This document shows, in pieces, positions 22,216 through 33,676 of a DNA stretch of 64,000 bases. Positions within the stretch are counted from its first letter, which is position 1; every line of letters starts with the position of its first letter. The translations under genes were made by a program, and so were the position numbers. The DNA is taken from the NCBI GenBank assembly GCA_037043015.1, contig CM073321.1, forward strand, positions 41,064,420-41,128,419, written 5' to 3'. This DNA is from Bryum argenteum (Eukaryota > Streptophyta > Bryopsida > Bryales > Bryaceae). The notes beneath the pieces were generated by a model. It was given only the letters and a program-made list of their open reading frames with translations, was not told where the DNA came from and ran no database searches.

Positions 22216-22990
22216 GGTCGATGGTCACAATAAACTCCTTCCAATCCGGTCGGGACAGAATTGGAGCAGTGACCAATTGCTTTTTTAGGTCCTCGAACGC
22301 AGCCTAACGCCGGACGTCCACACAAAAGGCTCGTTATTCTTTGGCAACTTGTTTGGTGGTGATGCTCTCCGCGCGTAGCTGTCGATGAATCTCCGGTAGT
22401 ACCCTATACAGCCGAGGAATCCTCGAACTTCTCGAACCGTTTGTGGTGAGGACAAGGTTAGGATCACCTCGACTTTGTCCGTATCCACCTGCAAACCTTG
22501 CCGACTAACAACATGACCCAACAACAATCCGGTTTCCATGCCGAAAAAGCATTTACCGGAGTGTAGTTTGAGGTCAATTTCTCTGGAATGTGCCCGGAGT
22601 GTTGCAAAGGCCGAAGGACATCCGGTTGAACGCGTAGGTATTCCATTCCGTTGTAAAGGTTGTCTTCAACTAGTCGCTCGCCCGGATGGATACCTGGTTG
22701 TACCCGGAGAACCCGTCAAGGAAACTATAAAGTTCCCGACCAGCTATGTGATCAAGGATGACATCGGTGAAGGGTAGCGAGTAGTAATCCTTCTTGGTAG
22801 CCACATTGAGCTTCTGGAAGTCCTGGCACACTCGGATCTTCACCTTCCCGTCTGCCATGGTTTTCTTCGGGACCACCACAATCGAGGAAACCCACTCCGA
22901 GTTGTTGACTGGGTAGATGAATCCTGCCTCCAGCAACCGATCTATCTCCTCGTTCACCATCAATGAGTACTTTGGGTCAACCGGTACTAG
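22216..22990 (-). pseudogene. Ty3/gypsy reverse transcriptase and RNase H start, internal deletion
   Basis: On the minus strand the RT fingers and palm start near 22963: EEIDRLLEAGFIYPVNNSEW, VVVPKK, VCQDFQKLN and YSFLDGFSGYNQV. After a stop the frame reads MSFGLCNTPGTFQR near 22600, then jumps directly to EIDLKLHSGKCFF and LLGHVVSRQGLQVD (22539). The stretch that should carry the YxDD catalytic motif is therefore missing. The thumb region has EVRGFLGCIGYYRRFI. RNase H begins with SRPDWKEFIVTID near 22225 and stops after the first catalytic Asp, at the edge of array E. With the deletion and frameshifts the enzyme is dead. Confidence 0.8.
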
Positions 22991-23068
22991 CGTTGTCTAA
23001 CCAGAACGGCTCTGTCGATCAGATAGATTTCGTGCTCTCCCAAATGTGAAGGAAATCCACGGAGATCG

Positions 23069-24433
23069 CTAGGGGCCTAGGCGAACTGAGGTGAATAGAG
23101 TTGCGCATACGTTGAACGCATCCTTAGCAGGTTTCTTGCCCTTCGAGGCCTTCTGTGTGGCGGTCTTGCCACACTCAGTAGCCTCCTTTGGATTCTCCGG
23201 TCTACCGAGGCTTTCCCACAGCTCCCGTGCCCCGATGATGTTTGTCGCCCACGTTGGATTTGTATTCATGATGGTTGACCCTGTTGTAGAACGCGGAGAT
23301 TCTCCGAATGATGGACTTATTTTCGTTCCATACTACAAAGCAGTCCCAGGCCTTAAAAGCGTCCTTGATGTTAGCATCTACATCGAGCTTGTTTTGCAAC
23401 TGCTTGGAGGCCTCAACGCAGTGTTGTCCATTGACCATGTAGAACTCCCCGTCCTGTATCTCCTCCCAAGATTGGATTTTTACGAGCTTATTCTTCGAGA
23501 AGACGCAGAGGGTGTTCTTCTTCTCATTATCGCTCATCTCAATAAGAAAATGCATTGTGTGCTTGACTTTTTCCTGCACAAGGTTCCAAATGTTTGGGTC
23601 CGCACGGGGGGGGGGGTAAAGAGACGCCCGATTGGAATCTCGAAAATGACATCTGAGCTGAAGATGTAAGAGTCCTGGCAAAGAGCCCAGTAGTTCTTGA
23701 AGACATTCATGGACTCTTTGTAATCGACAACTTTCTGTACACTTTTGATTGGGACGTCTGTCAAGGCCGACACTAAGCTCGCCTGATCAATCTCCATGGG
23801 ATCGGCTAGGGTCGACTTCTTCGTCGTGACTGATTTGATCTTCTTTGGTATTGGCCCCCGCTGCGTTTGGGACAGATTTGTCTTGCGCCTCTTTGATCCT
23901 ATCGTCTCAAGAGTCTGATATAGGATCGACTTGTGGCTGCCACTGTGTATGCTTACTTATTGCGTCAGACAAAGGGACTACGTTTGCATCTTCTTGCATT
24001 GCAGCTTTGTCATGAAGTTCACCATGGCAATGACCAATGATCGAAGACAAGGGGCGAGAACACTTGGGAGATGCTGGTTACCAAGATCGGTTGTGAATTG
24101 AAACTCGCGAATGTATTGCTCGACATTTTTTGCCAAGGGATCATACGAAGAATTTTTTATACTCTCGACATGAGCCCAAATGTCGAAATCGATCTTCATA
24201 GTGTTGATCATGGAAGTGAACCGGTAGTCTTGGTCCAAACTCGTGTCTTGAGTGGGGTCGTCCTCGATGCACGTCACGCAGATCCAGTGTGTGTTGTGGA
24301 CGGCGACATCGATGATGTTCTCCTCCAAATTGACAAGAAGGTTGCACTCTGCTCCCCTGTACTTGGTGACGACAGCCAGCTTCTCCGTGTGCGGTGTAAG
24401 GAGCATACTCCACCATTCGACATCAGAAGGCAT
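23069..24433 (-). pseudogene. ParB-like domain gene, copy 3 (diverged), frameshifted
   Basis: Minus-strand pieces 24433-23978, 23797-23534, 23681-23202 and 23269-23069 read as one protein. The first piece has HNTHWICVTCIEDD and no family I recognise. The second has FKNYWALCQDSY and FEIPIGRLF. The key block near 23402-23440 reads FYMVNGQHCVEASKQL, which fits the G-x-H-R-x-x-A box of ParB/sulfiredoxin-fold proteins with Cys in place of Arg. AWDCFVVWNENKSIIRRISA follows, then TWATNIIGARELWESLGRP. One frameshift lies in a run of nine G on the plus strand (23607-23615), another near 23265. The start faces palindrome array P1, whose first half-site is only 28 bp away. ParB-fold proteins bind DNA or act as nucleases; the role here is unknown. 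Confidence 0.5.
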
Positions 24434-24460
24434 ATTGCAAGGATTTAATGATGTCGAATG

Positions 24461-25486
24461 GTCGAGTCGAGTTGAAATAGCATTTAATCCGTTTCTACTA
24501 CATTACGAATATCGTTAGCAATTGTCTACGGAAGTTAAATTCAACTCGATTCTAGATGAATGTAACCTTCGAGGAGTGTTTTGATCTACCATACAGTTCT
24601 TGAATACTTTCAACTCGAGTCGAGTTGAATTAAACTTCGCTCGAGATAAATGCTCGCTCGAGATTCATCTTCTTCATTTCAACTCGAATCGAGTTGATTG
24701 TATAGACTCATGTTCCTGTCTTATTTAGTCAGAGGATTTGTGCTATACTTCAATTGAAGTTGTCATGTCATGTTTCAACTATATAGATACCCTGCCTGCA
24801 TTTAGTGATTTCTATGCTTAGATAATTCAACTCGAGTTGAGTTGAATATTATGGTGCTTTTACAACTGCTTGAAAAAACGAACATAATCTTTCCATTTCA
24901 ACTCGAGTCTGGTTGGATTATTTTTCTAGTTCCTCACATGTACTTCCTTGATTCAACTCGAATCGAGTTGAATACGTACACTGATACCATTGCTAGTAAT
25001 TTTTTGATTCAACACGAGTCAAGTTGAATTATTATTCTAGTTGCTCACATGCGCATTTCTAATTCAACTCATATTGAGTTGAATATGTACATTGAGACTA
25101 TAGCTAGTAATTTATCGATTCAACTCAAGTCGAGTTAAATTGTTTCGGACAAAGTTATCTATATCTTATATTTATTCGATTCCAGAATGTATGCGTTATA
25201 CATCGCTACTTATAATGCTACTTTAACCATTAAGACGTTATTAGATTAGAGATTCAACTCGGGTCGAGTTGAATTCGATCTGGTCTGTGAACTCGTCGGC
25301 GTCCAGGGAGGAGAATTTTCTGGCTACAGTCGGATTTGCTTGGTGTTTTTGGTGGACATTAAGGTACGCAATCGAAATTGAATGGAGAATTCAACTCGAC
25401 CCGAGTTGAATCTGATTGTATTCTATACTGGCGTTGGTATGTATAGGTAGTACATGTGTTTCTAATTCAACTCCAGTCAAATTGAA
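24461..25486. repeat. Palindrome array P1 (21 bp XhoI-containing palindrome)
   Basis: About thirteen interspersed copies of a 21 bp near-perfect palindrome with core TCAACTCGAGTCGAGTTGA. They lie at about 24461, 24540, 24609, 24690, 24828, 24896, 24953, 25010, 25062, 25119, 25253, 25389 and 25464. Spacing is 52-136 bp. Intervening DNA is unrelated, so this is not a simple tandem repeat. The same motif recurs at 33120-33650. Confidence 0.9.
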
Positions 25487-25490
25487 CTGC

Positions 25491-28400
25491 CAAACTGTTC
25501 TGATAAAACATCTTCAGATTGAACGAGATAAAAATGGTGTTTACTCACCCATTGTTATGTCTACTTCCCTTCTAGTATGTGGATACCGCAAACAATTGAA
25601 CAAGCCTCTGCCTTGTCCTTATCCTGAAGCAAACAGTATTGCATTCAAATTTCATCAGTTTCATAATATCATTCTTTTACTATGTACAAAATTCAATGCA
25701 ATCCTGACTGCCCTGTTTGGCTGTTTTAGAACAATTGAATTCTACAATGAATGATTCATAAGGAAATTCACAAAAGTAACGCAAATTCAAGTGGAAAAAT
25801 CACATACTAGTTACATTCAAATGCAAATGATTGAGAAATCAATGATCTGGAAGTGAACATACGCATCCTGAATATCTAAAATCACCAAGTACAATCCGAT
25901 TGACAACTCTCATAAATTGGCAATTGAACCGGTTTCTGAACTACTTCGAACTAACCCTAAACAACTCAAAAAAATTCACACACTATGTTTCATAATTCAA
26001 TTTCCAGAGTTGCTCGTCAAAATTAGGGTTCTAAAAATTTGATCAACCAGCTCCAGCAAGCTAGTTTCATCTTTTTCTCTAAATCAGACATCTACACTCA
26101 AAGTTGCTCCTCATCTTTTCCAAATTAGTCACTCAAATTTCAAGTATCCTTACAGCTATTCAAATTCTAGTATCGAAGTCTAGAGAACTCACAGAAATGA
26201 ACAAAAAAGCCAACAACCGGAGAATGAAAATTCAAAACAAAAGCTACAAACAGTGGCAAATAACTTACAGGAAGTTGGAAAGTCCAGAAACTTGGGTGAG
26301 CGCCGCCCAAGCCGCAAAAGCACCGTCGATTACAAGCCACCCACGTGGTGCAGCGAGAAATGCAATTACCAGACGCGTGGAAAACAGCTCCAAAAGCCAA
26401 CAGCCTGTTGCAACAGAAGTCTACACCTGCGAAGGCTATCAGGGTTGAAAAGCAGAGAAACAAGCGATGATGAGCACAGCTAACTCAGTCGAAGCGCTAC
26501 AAGCAGAGAATATATAAACATACGAGTAGCACGACCTCCGAGGCGAGGAGATAGGGCGCGCATAAACTTGAAAAGAGGGTGAGCAACTTGCTTGACAACA
26601 AAAACAATGTCGCCGAGAGACTGACGAGAACAGAAACAAGCAGCGGCGGCGCAGAGAGAAGGAAGATGAGGAATCAAATGAAAAAAAAAAAAAAACAACA
26701 ACAGAATGACAAAAACGAGCAACAACAGAATGACAAAAACGAGCAACAACAGCATGCAGCGAAAGAAGCGAGCACAACGGCGGCGTAAAAGCGAGCAAGA
26801 CAAGGAATCGAATGGTGACCAAACCCTAGCCCCCCCACTCTCTCTTCCCAGCCTGAATTTGGGCGGGCTGCCCCAAATCCTATCGGGGCCGCCTTTCACA
26901 CTGCCCTTGCCTACCCGGGCCGCCTTAGACGCTGCCCCCGCCGAATATTGCCCCACGCAGTCTTTTCTAGCCCCTTTCATGTAAGCCCATCTCTGCCCGT
27001 TTTTATTTGAGTCTGTGCTTGATCTTTCAAAATTAAGTTACTTCTCCAACTATATGAAAATTATATTGCATCACTATTCAAATCTTAGTGCACATTATAA
27101 CACGACACTAAATTTTGAGATTACAGTTGGATACACTAATTTCTAACAATTTTTTCTAGTTAATTTTTCTAAAAACAAGATTAGTTCAGTAAATGCCAAT
27201 TCCAATAGCAAAAATAGGATAATTTAATTACTAAAAAGTTGTTTGTAGGTATATATTGATATTAGATACAAACAAGAAAACACAAACATTACTTAATTGT
27301 CAACACCGAAGCACTAATTCAACTTTGATAATGCTCATATCCCACTACCGATTACTTCACGTTCTCTAAACCAATAAGGTCATCCTTGTATGGAGAAGGG
27401 AGCTAAAAAAATATTCCCCTCTCTACCAATTTCTAAGATCATGTTGTCATGCTCATTATTTTTATCCGTGCGTGTTTATTTTCTTGTTGTTTTTTTTTTT
27501 TTTTTTTTGTTCTTTTTGGTTTGTTATTTTTCGTTCGTTAACATTTTTTTTCTATGTAATCCAAAAAGCATAAAAAGTAGGTGAGTAGGTAAGTACGTTT
27601 GTATGTTGGTAGATAGGTAGCTAGATAGGTATGAATGTTTGTACAAGAAAGATACTTAGGTTGATAGGAAGGATCGCGAGATCTATCACCGATAACCCAA
27701 CTCTCTTATACAAGAAATGTTCCTATCAACAAGACGTAGAAGCTAAAAAAGTATCATGTGTCTACAATTCTATCAAACAATACTATGTTTATTATAAATA
27801 TGTATGTATTTTTTTTTTACTTGAGTACACGTAGTTCAAAAATAAGACGAAACTCACAAATTGGAAATTTGCTTTGCAAAATTAACCATATAAAGTTTGG
27901 AGTAGAGGGAGCATCCATCAAAAAATTTAAACTAAACTATTACTTTCAACCTATTCATCTACGTTACCCAAAATAGCAAAAGCCTGATTTGGTCTTCTTA
28001 GATCTTTAGGGGTTGACGGATAATTACGAAGTAATTGTCTCTAGGTTTTTATATAAGTTAGATACAAACAATTGTGAGCCTAAATCCCGGTGACCCGGTT
28101 TTTAAGCCACAAGTTTGGCCGTGGGGGTGGGTGCAAGTAAAACGACCTTCCAAGCAATGGACACCAAACTTCATACATACATGCAATTTCTAGTTTGGAT
28201 TCACAAGGAGACACAACCATTCACTCAAGTCTCCATTTAATGCAAAACAAGTAGCTCCAGCAGTGAATTGAGTCCGCCAAGCCTCCCTAGGAGGTTCAAA
28301 TAACCCTCATTTGACCACCCATGGCCTAGGCCTCAATTATGGGCACAAAATGACCAAATGGAACACTTAAGGCCTCTAAAACACATATGGACTAAGAGGT

Positions 28401-28795
28401 CCAGCACACAATTTAGGGCTGAAAAGGGGTTGCAAATCACATCAAAGCACCTTCTACCTCAAGCCTAAGCACCCAATCAACATATGAGTGCTAACAATCA
28501 ACTAAACATGCAATTCTCCACCACTACACAATTTTAGGGTTAATTGGAGAATTTTGGGCAAGAGGCTTCGCGCGGTTCCCTCACACGAATTCAAATCGTG
28601 ACACAAGACAATCAAACCAGCATACACAAGCAAGAAAACACACATTCATACATGAAACTATAACACAACATCACCAAATCAAGCTGCAACCCAAACATGT
28701 TTTTGGGCAACAAATTGCCATTTTCCAAAGCATTCATGCATCTAACCCCACTAGGGTCGTTGCACACACAATCTAGCTACTCAAGAGTGTCACAA
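25491..28795. other. No supported gene; AT-rich with one GC-richer patch
   Basis: Mostly AT-rich. Between about 26260 and 26990 there is a GC-richer patch with an A run, an imperfect AACAACAGAATGACAAAAACG repeat and overlapping low-complexity ORFs on both strands, none with a motif. A T run lies near 27490. The 28090-28790 stretch is of normal composition but holds no ORF I can support. Confidence 0.45.
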
Positions 28796-29461
28796 TCACA
28801 TCAAAGGAGGATGAAATGGGGTTTCCCTCAATCTGCCGCCACCAGTAAGGTCCCTTCGGTAGAACGACGATTTCTCCCTCGTCCTTGCTCCAATGGGGGC
28901 GAGCTTGGTTCCGTTAGAAAGAAAACTCGACAATGCTCCTGGATCTCTAAGGCACGCCCCCCAATTCCTTGCCAATCGTGAGATCTCGTCCTTCAAAGCC
29001 GACCCTTCAACTCTGCCGTCACCAGTAAGGGTACTTTGGTAGAATTGCGATTTCTCCCTTGTCCTTGCTCCAATGAGGGCAAGCTTGGTCTTGTTGGAAA
29101 GAAAACTTGACAGCGCTCCTAGATCTCTAAGGCACGCCTCCCAATTCTTCGTCAATCGTGAGATCTCGTCCTTCAAAGTCGGCCCCCCAACTCTGCCGTC
29201 ACCAGTAAGGGTACTTTGGTAGAATCGCGATTTCTCCCTCGTCCTTGCTCCAATGAGGGCAAGCTTGGTCTTGTTGGAAAGAAAACTCGACAACGCTCCT
29301 AGATCTCTAAGGCACGCCTCCCAATTCTTCGTCAATCGTGAGATCTCGTCCTTCAAAGTCGGCAGCCACTCCCAAATTGAAAACTCCAACCCTTCTATCT
29401 TCTCCTCCAACCTACCCACACTCACACCCACATGCAACGAATCCACACATCCTACTTGCAA
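28796..29461 (-). CDS. ORF with three 60-residue tandem repeats
   Basis: I do not recognise the family. The 221-codon frame contains three copies of a 180 bp unit (starting at 28832, 29012 and 29192 on the plus strand) and the beginning of a fourth. Because 180 is a multiple of three, every copy encodes the same 60 residues, including LKDEISRLTKNWEACLRDLG and LSSFLSNKTKLALIGARTRE. Each repeat begins with a heptad-like amphipathic stretch, so a coiled coil is possible. The N-terminus has RLEEKIEGLEFSIWEW. Copies 2 and 3 are nearly identical and copy 1 differs more. There is no stop in 660 bases, but the sequence could equally be a tandem duplication in a noncoding repeat. Confidence 0.4.
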   Translation of the reverse strand: MQVGCVDSLHVGVSVGRLEEKIEGLEFSIWEWLPTLKDEISRLTKNWEACLRDLGALSSFLSNKTKLALIGARTREKSRFYQSTLTGDGRVGGPTLKDEISRLTKNWEACLRDLGALSSFLSNKTKLALIGARTREKSQFYQSTLTGDGRVEGSALKDEISRLARNWGACLRDPGALSSFLSNGTKLAPIGARTREKSSFYRRDLTGGGRLRETPFHPPLM

Positions 29462-31159
29462 GTTTTTTTTGTGTTAGACCATCCAACTCTATTTTGCATA
29501 GTTCAACCTAAGAAAACTTTCACACACGCACACCCTCTTCCCCCACACATGGGAGAGAGAGAGACACACACACTCTCTCCAACCCTAGCCCAACGGTAGG
29601 GAGAAAACCAACTCCACTACATCCATCCAACATTTCATCCACCGGTCTTCTAACCCCTTTTCCACTTTCTAACTTTTTAGAACTAAAACCATTGAGGATT
29701 TTGATTCTAACAAGTCCGGATTAACGAGATAGGACTCCAAGACTTTCTACTATATGCCGAGGTTTGAAACTAAAAGGGTAAAACATAAGAATAAGCATTA
29801 TATAACGCGCGTAAATAATCAAAACCTTGCGGGAAGGGTTTTCCCGCCGAGGTGAACCATCTCAAGGGTTCACAACAATAATAAACAAACATTATTTCAT
29901 CGTCAACACTCAAGTATTAATTCAACATTGATAATGCTCATCTCTGAGTACTTATTTCTTAACTAACCTTAAACTAGTAAGGTCCTCGTTGACCTCTTGA
30001 CGCTGAACCTAAAAACAAATCTCCTATCTACCAACTTTATAAAGATTATAAGGCTTATTATTTTTAAGTGTGCATGTTTATTTTCTTGTTGTCGTTTATT
30101 TATTTATGTAGACTCCTATATAAACTACTAGATAGGAAGCTTCTTCTGAGACTTCTCAAGCGCCTCCCGAGACGCTTTGAGACGCTTCTCGATCTTCAAG
30201 AAGTTTCTAATGTATGTCCGTGACAATATATATACTAGTAAAGTCACCATTGCAAAAATGGATACGTGTAGACGTAGCCACCCACGAAGGAGAACATCAA
30301 TTACATAGATCGATTACCTGAAGATGGTAAATCACTCTAATATCACGTCCACCACTATCTATGATATCACTTGTTTTTTCTATTGATACCAATTTTTGTT
30401 CTAAACCCTTGGATCTAGGTACTATAATTAGAATAACTTTTTTGCAAATTTTATTTGGCCTGTATTGTACTATTACTATGACTACTATATTATTCCTATT
30501 ACATCAAATCATCATTAAATTATGAGTATTATATTAATATTATTACAACATAAAATTTTATCAATAAAAATATTGGATACATATTAATAAACTTATTGGA
30601 TAGATACATAAGTGGGTAGGAAGGTTTGAGAGAACGTATTGGACAATATAAATAAGACAGTGAGAGTATATAGATAGAAGATATCTTTGAGAAACATCAT
30701 GTATACTATAGACATGTATCACACATATCATGGACATGCATCACACATATCATCGCCATACATCATTCATACCATAGCCATACATCATACATATCAAAAG
30801 ATCGTCCAACATTATTATGTTAGAGAAGTAGATTATTGGCTACAAACCGCCTTACAAACACTAACACAATATTTTTCTAATAGTCTTCGAGAAGTCACTT
30901 CAAATAGAATGAGAGTCAATTTAGTTATATTGAACCTATATAACAATGTAATATAACTTAATTATCAACACTCAAATGATATTTAAATGTTGATCATGCA
31001 CAATTGTTATAACTTCTATACAAGGAATATAACATTAAAATACTAATAATATAGCTAATATATTATTATAATGTAATGTTTAGTTAAAAACAAAAAACAC
31101 ATGACAAAACGAACTAGAGTAAATTTAGAGAGAATTACCCTCGTTTCTTAATTTGTATT
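29462..31159. other. No gene seen
   Basis: CA-rich and AG-rich short runs (29520-29600) give way to AT-rich sequence. A short imperfect repeat of CATACATCA-type units lies at 30700-30800. No supported ORF. Confidence 0.45.
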
Positions 31160-31752
31160 CAACTTTATCTTAGAATTAATATAATTGAATTACAATTTTA
31201 TGAATTTAACTTCTATATTAGTATCTATATATATATATATATATATACATACTTATTTATTTATTGATATACATTTGTACTCGTATATATATATATATAA
31301 CTATACATATATACATATGTTTATTTATTTATCTATTCATATATATATATATATATACATATTTGAACTCGTATGGGCATATAATTGCGCTTTCCTTATT
31401 CTATATTAAGATAGCACAATAAATGCTCAATATATATTCAAATTTATAATATAATCAAATATAATTGAATTAAGATTTTATGAATTTAACTTCTATACTA
31501 GTATCTATGTATATATACGTACTTATTTATTTATTCATATACATTTGTACTCGTATAAATATCTATATATATGTATATATTTATTTATTTGTTTATTTAT
31601 TCCTATATTTATTTGTACTCTTAAGGGCATTTAATTGCGCTTTTCTCATTCTAAATTCAGATAGCACAATAAATGCTTAATTTGTATTCAATTTTATGTT
31701 ATAAACAATTATAATTGACTTACGATATAATGTATTTAACATCATCGTACTC

Positions 31753-31820
<68 letters not shown>

Positions 31821-32045
31821 TATTCTTATATATATTTGTACTCTTATGTGCATGTTATTGCGCTTTTTACATTCTATATTAAGTTAGCACAATAAATGCT
31901 TAATTTGTTATGAAATTTATATTAAAAACAATTATAATTGAATTAAAATAATATGTATATAACATAATATGTATTTATATATGTAAATTTATATTTATTC
32001 ATATGCCCATTTATTTGTGCTATTTTTATTCTATGTTAGTATTCT
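31160..32045. repeat. AT-rich tandem repeat (about 225-250 bp unit) with (TA)n tracts
   Basis: Three to four diverged copies. The marker GCGCTTT...ATTCTA...TAGCACAATAAATGCT occurs near 31387, 31637 and 31860, with a remnant near 32015. Each unit carries a (TA)n tract; the longest (31755-31815) is an almost pure run. ORFs here encode only Tyr/Ile runs. Confidence 0.75.
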
Positions 32046-33119
32046 ATGTTTTTTTAAGGTATTTTTTATAAGTAGTGTACCACATATTTGATTCTATTGA
32101 TTGTGCCTAATTAAATAAAGATTTGTCAATGGAATGTTCTCAGTTACTCTAGTTACTCTAATTTTGTAATTATTATATTTTCTTCAGTAAATATATGAAT
32201 ACGAATTTGTATTTTTTTTCCACAAGTCATAGTTAGGTATGAAATATTTAATTTTATGGAGAAAACTTTAAGACACAATTGTTTGTAAAATATAAAAAAT
32301 CCATATTTAGGAATGGGTTTCCCTCCAAAATCAGTTTTCCTCCAAAACATCTTTGCCGCCTAATATTTTCAAAATCCCATTTTAAATAGTGGAATCCTAT
32401 TTCGCAGCCTAATGAAGACAATGTTCATGTTGTAACAAAATGCGTCGGCGTTTTGCACGATATCGGGCGTTGAGGATACTCTCACGATGTAGCCGTTGAG
32501 GTCGGGCTGGGGTCGAGCTAGTCGGTCTCTCAACCTTTCCTTTCATTTTCTCTCACTCTCGTCCGTACTCTCAAGGTGCACTTAGTTTGATATTCTGTTC
32601 CGGTGTGTGTGCTCAAGGTTGCGTATTTGTGTAGAAAGAGTTTATGTTGGTGCTGACTGCGTACAATGTATTTTGAATTTAGAAGTTTCAGTACTGTAAA
32701 AAAGGCAAATGATGTATTGGTTTGATTCTGTTTCAAGTTATTACAGTTGTCGGTCATGTATTTTTCGACTTCTGTATTAGCTACTGATTGTTGTGCGTGG
32801 TTTCTTCAGTTGCGAGCCCTACTTTTCCTTTCGAAATCTGCAAATCGCAGGTGAGCGTTGTTCGCATATTGAATGCAAGGCACAATTCCTCAGTGTTTCA
32901 ACACTTACTATTAATAGCATGCACATTATCCCCGGATCGCGGATAACGTTTCTGAATCTGTGGGAATTATGTCCTGGAATATGTGCTCATTCATTATATG
33001 AGGTCCATGCCGCACCTTATACGTCACTATATAATATGGAGTGTTAGCTGGTTTTGAGTTCCGTAAATACCGCCGATATTTCCGGAAGAATGTTTAAGCA
33101 TACTGGTCCATAGTGAACG
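32046..33119. other. No gene seen
   Basis: AT-rich to 32400, then balanced composition. The short ORFs on either strand have no recognisable motif. Confidence 0.4.
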
Positions 33120-33650
33120 AATTGAACTCGAGTCGATTTGAAATTATATTGCCGTAGTATAGATTTCAACTTTCAACTGTACAATTTCAACTCGAGTCGA
33201 GTTAGATTGTAATTCGTCAAGTATCAGTCATGGTGTCAGAATTAGGAATGATATATCCATGGGTGTTGATATTCAACTTGAGTGGAGTTGAAATGGGAAA
33301 TCCTCTAGTTTCAGTTGGATTATTAACAAGGGGATGCTCCTTGTATTGGTGTGGATTTTCAACTCGAGTCGAGTTGAAATTCACGGTGTGGATATTCGCC
33401 TGGAAGACTTAATATTGTAATCAGCCAATTATATTTAATTCGAATTGAGTTAAATATAAATTATCACATAATTGAAGATATATTTGTTAAGCATCAATAA
33501 TATTCACAAAATCAAGAATGATCTATTACTAGGTGTTAATATTCAACTCGACTCGAGTTGAATTGGACATCATCCAGTGTCATCTGGTTTATCTGTGAGA
33601 AGATGATCTCTTTATGGAATCGAGTATTCGACTCGAGTCGAGTTGAAATT
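33120..33650. repeat. Palindrome array P2 (same 21 bp palindrome as P1)
   Basis: Seven copies of the TCAACTCGAGTCGAGTTGA palindrome, near 33121, 33186, 33271, 33358, 33438, 33540 and 33627, spaced 65-102 bp. The copy at 33358-33378 is perfect apart from its central base. The array ends about 25-40 bp before the coding part of the DUF7869-type gene. Confidence 0.9.
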
Positions 33651-33676
33651 CACGGAGCAGATTTTGGCTGAGTAAG

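Noticed and set aside
24461-25486. CRISPR array or bacterial sequence
   Set aside because: Repeats are palindromic, diverged and unevenly spaced, spacers are not uniform in length, there are no cas genes, and the context is plant-type eukaryotic.
26439-26984. Overlapping ORFs with Ser, Phe and Cys-rich or Gln and Lys-rich content
   Set aside because: Low complexity around an A run and an AACAACAG repeat, open on both strands, no motif.
31185-31680. ORFs encoding Tyr and Ile runs
   Set aside because: Translations of (TA)n and TTTATTTA repeats.
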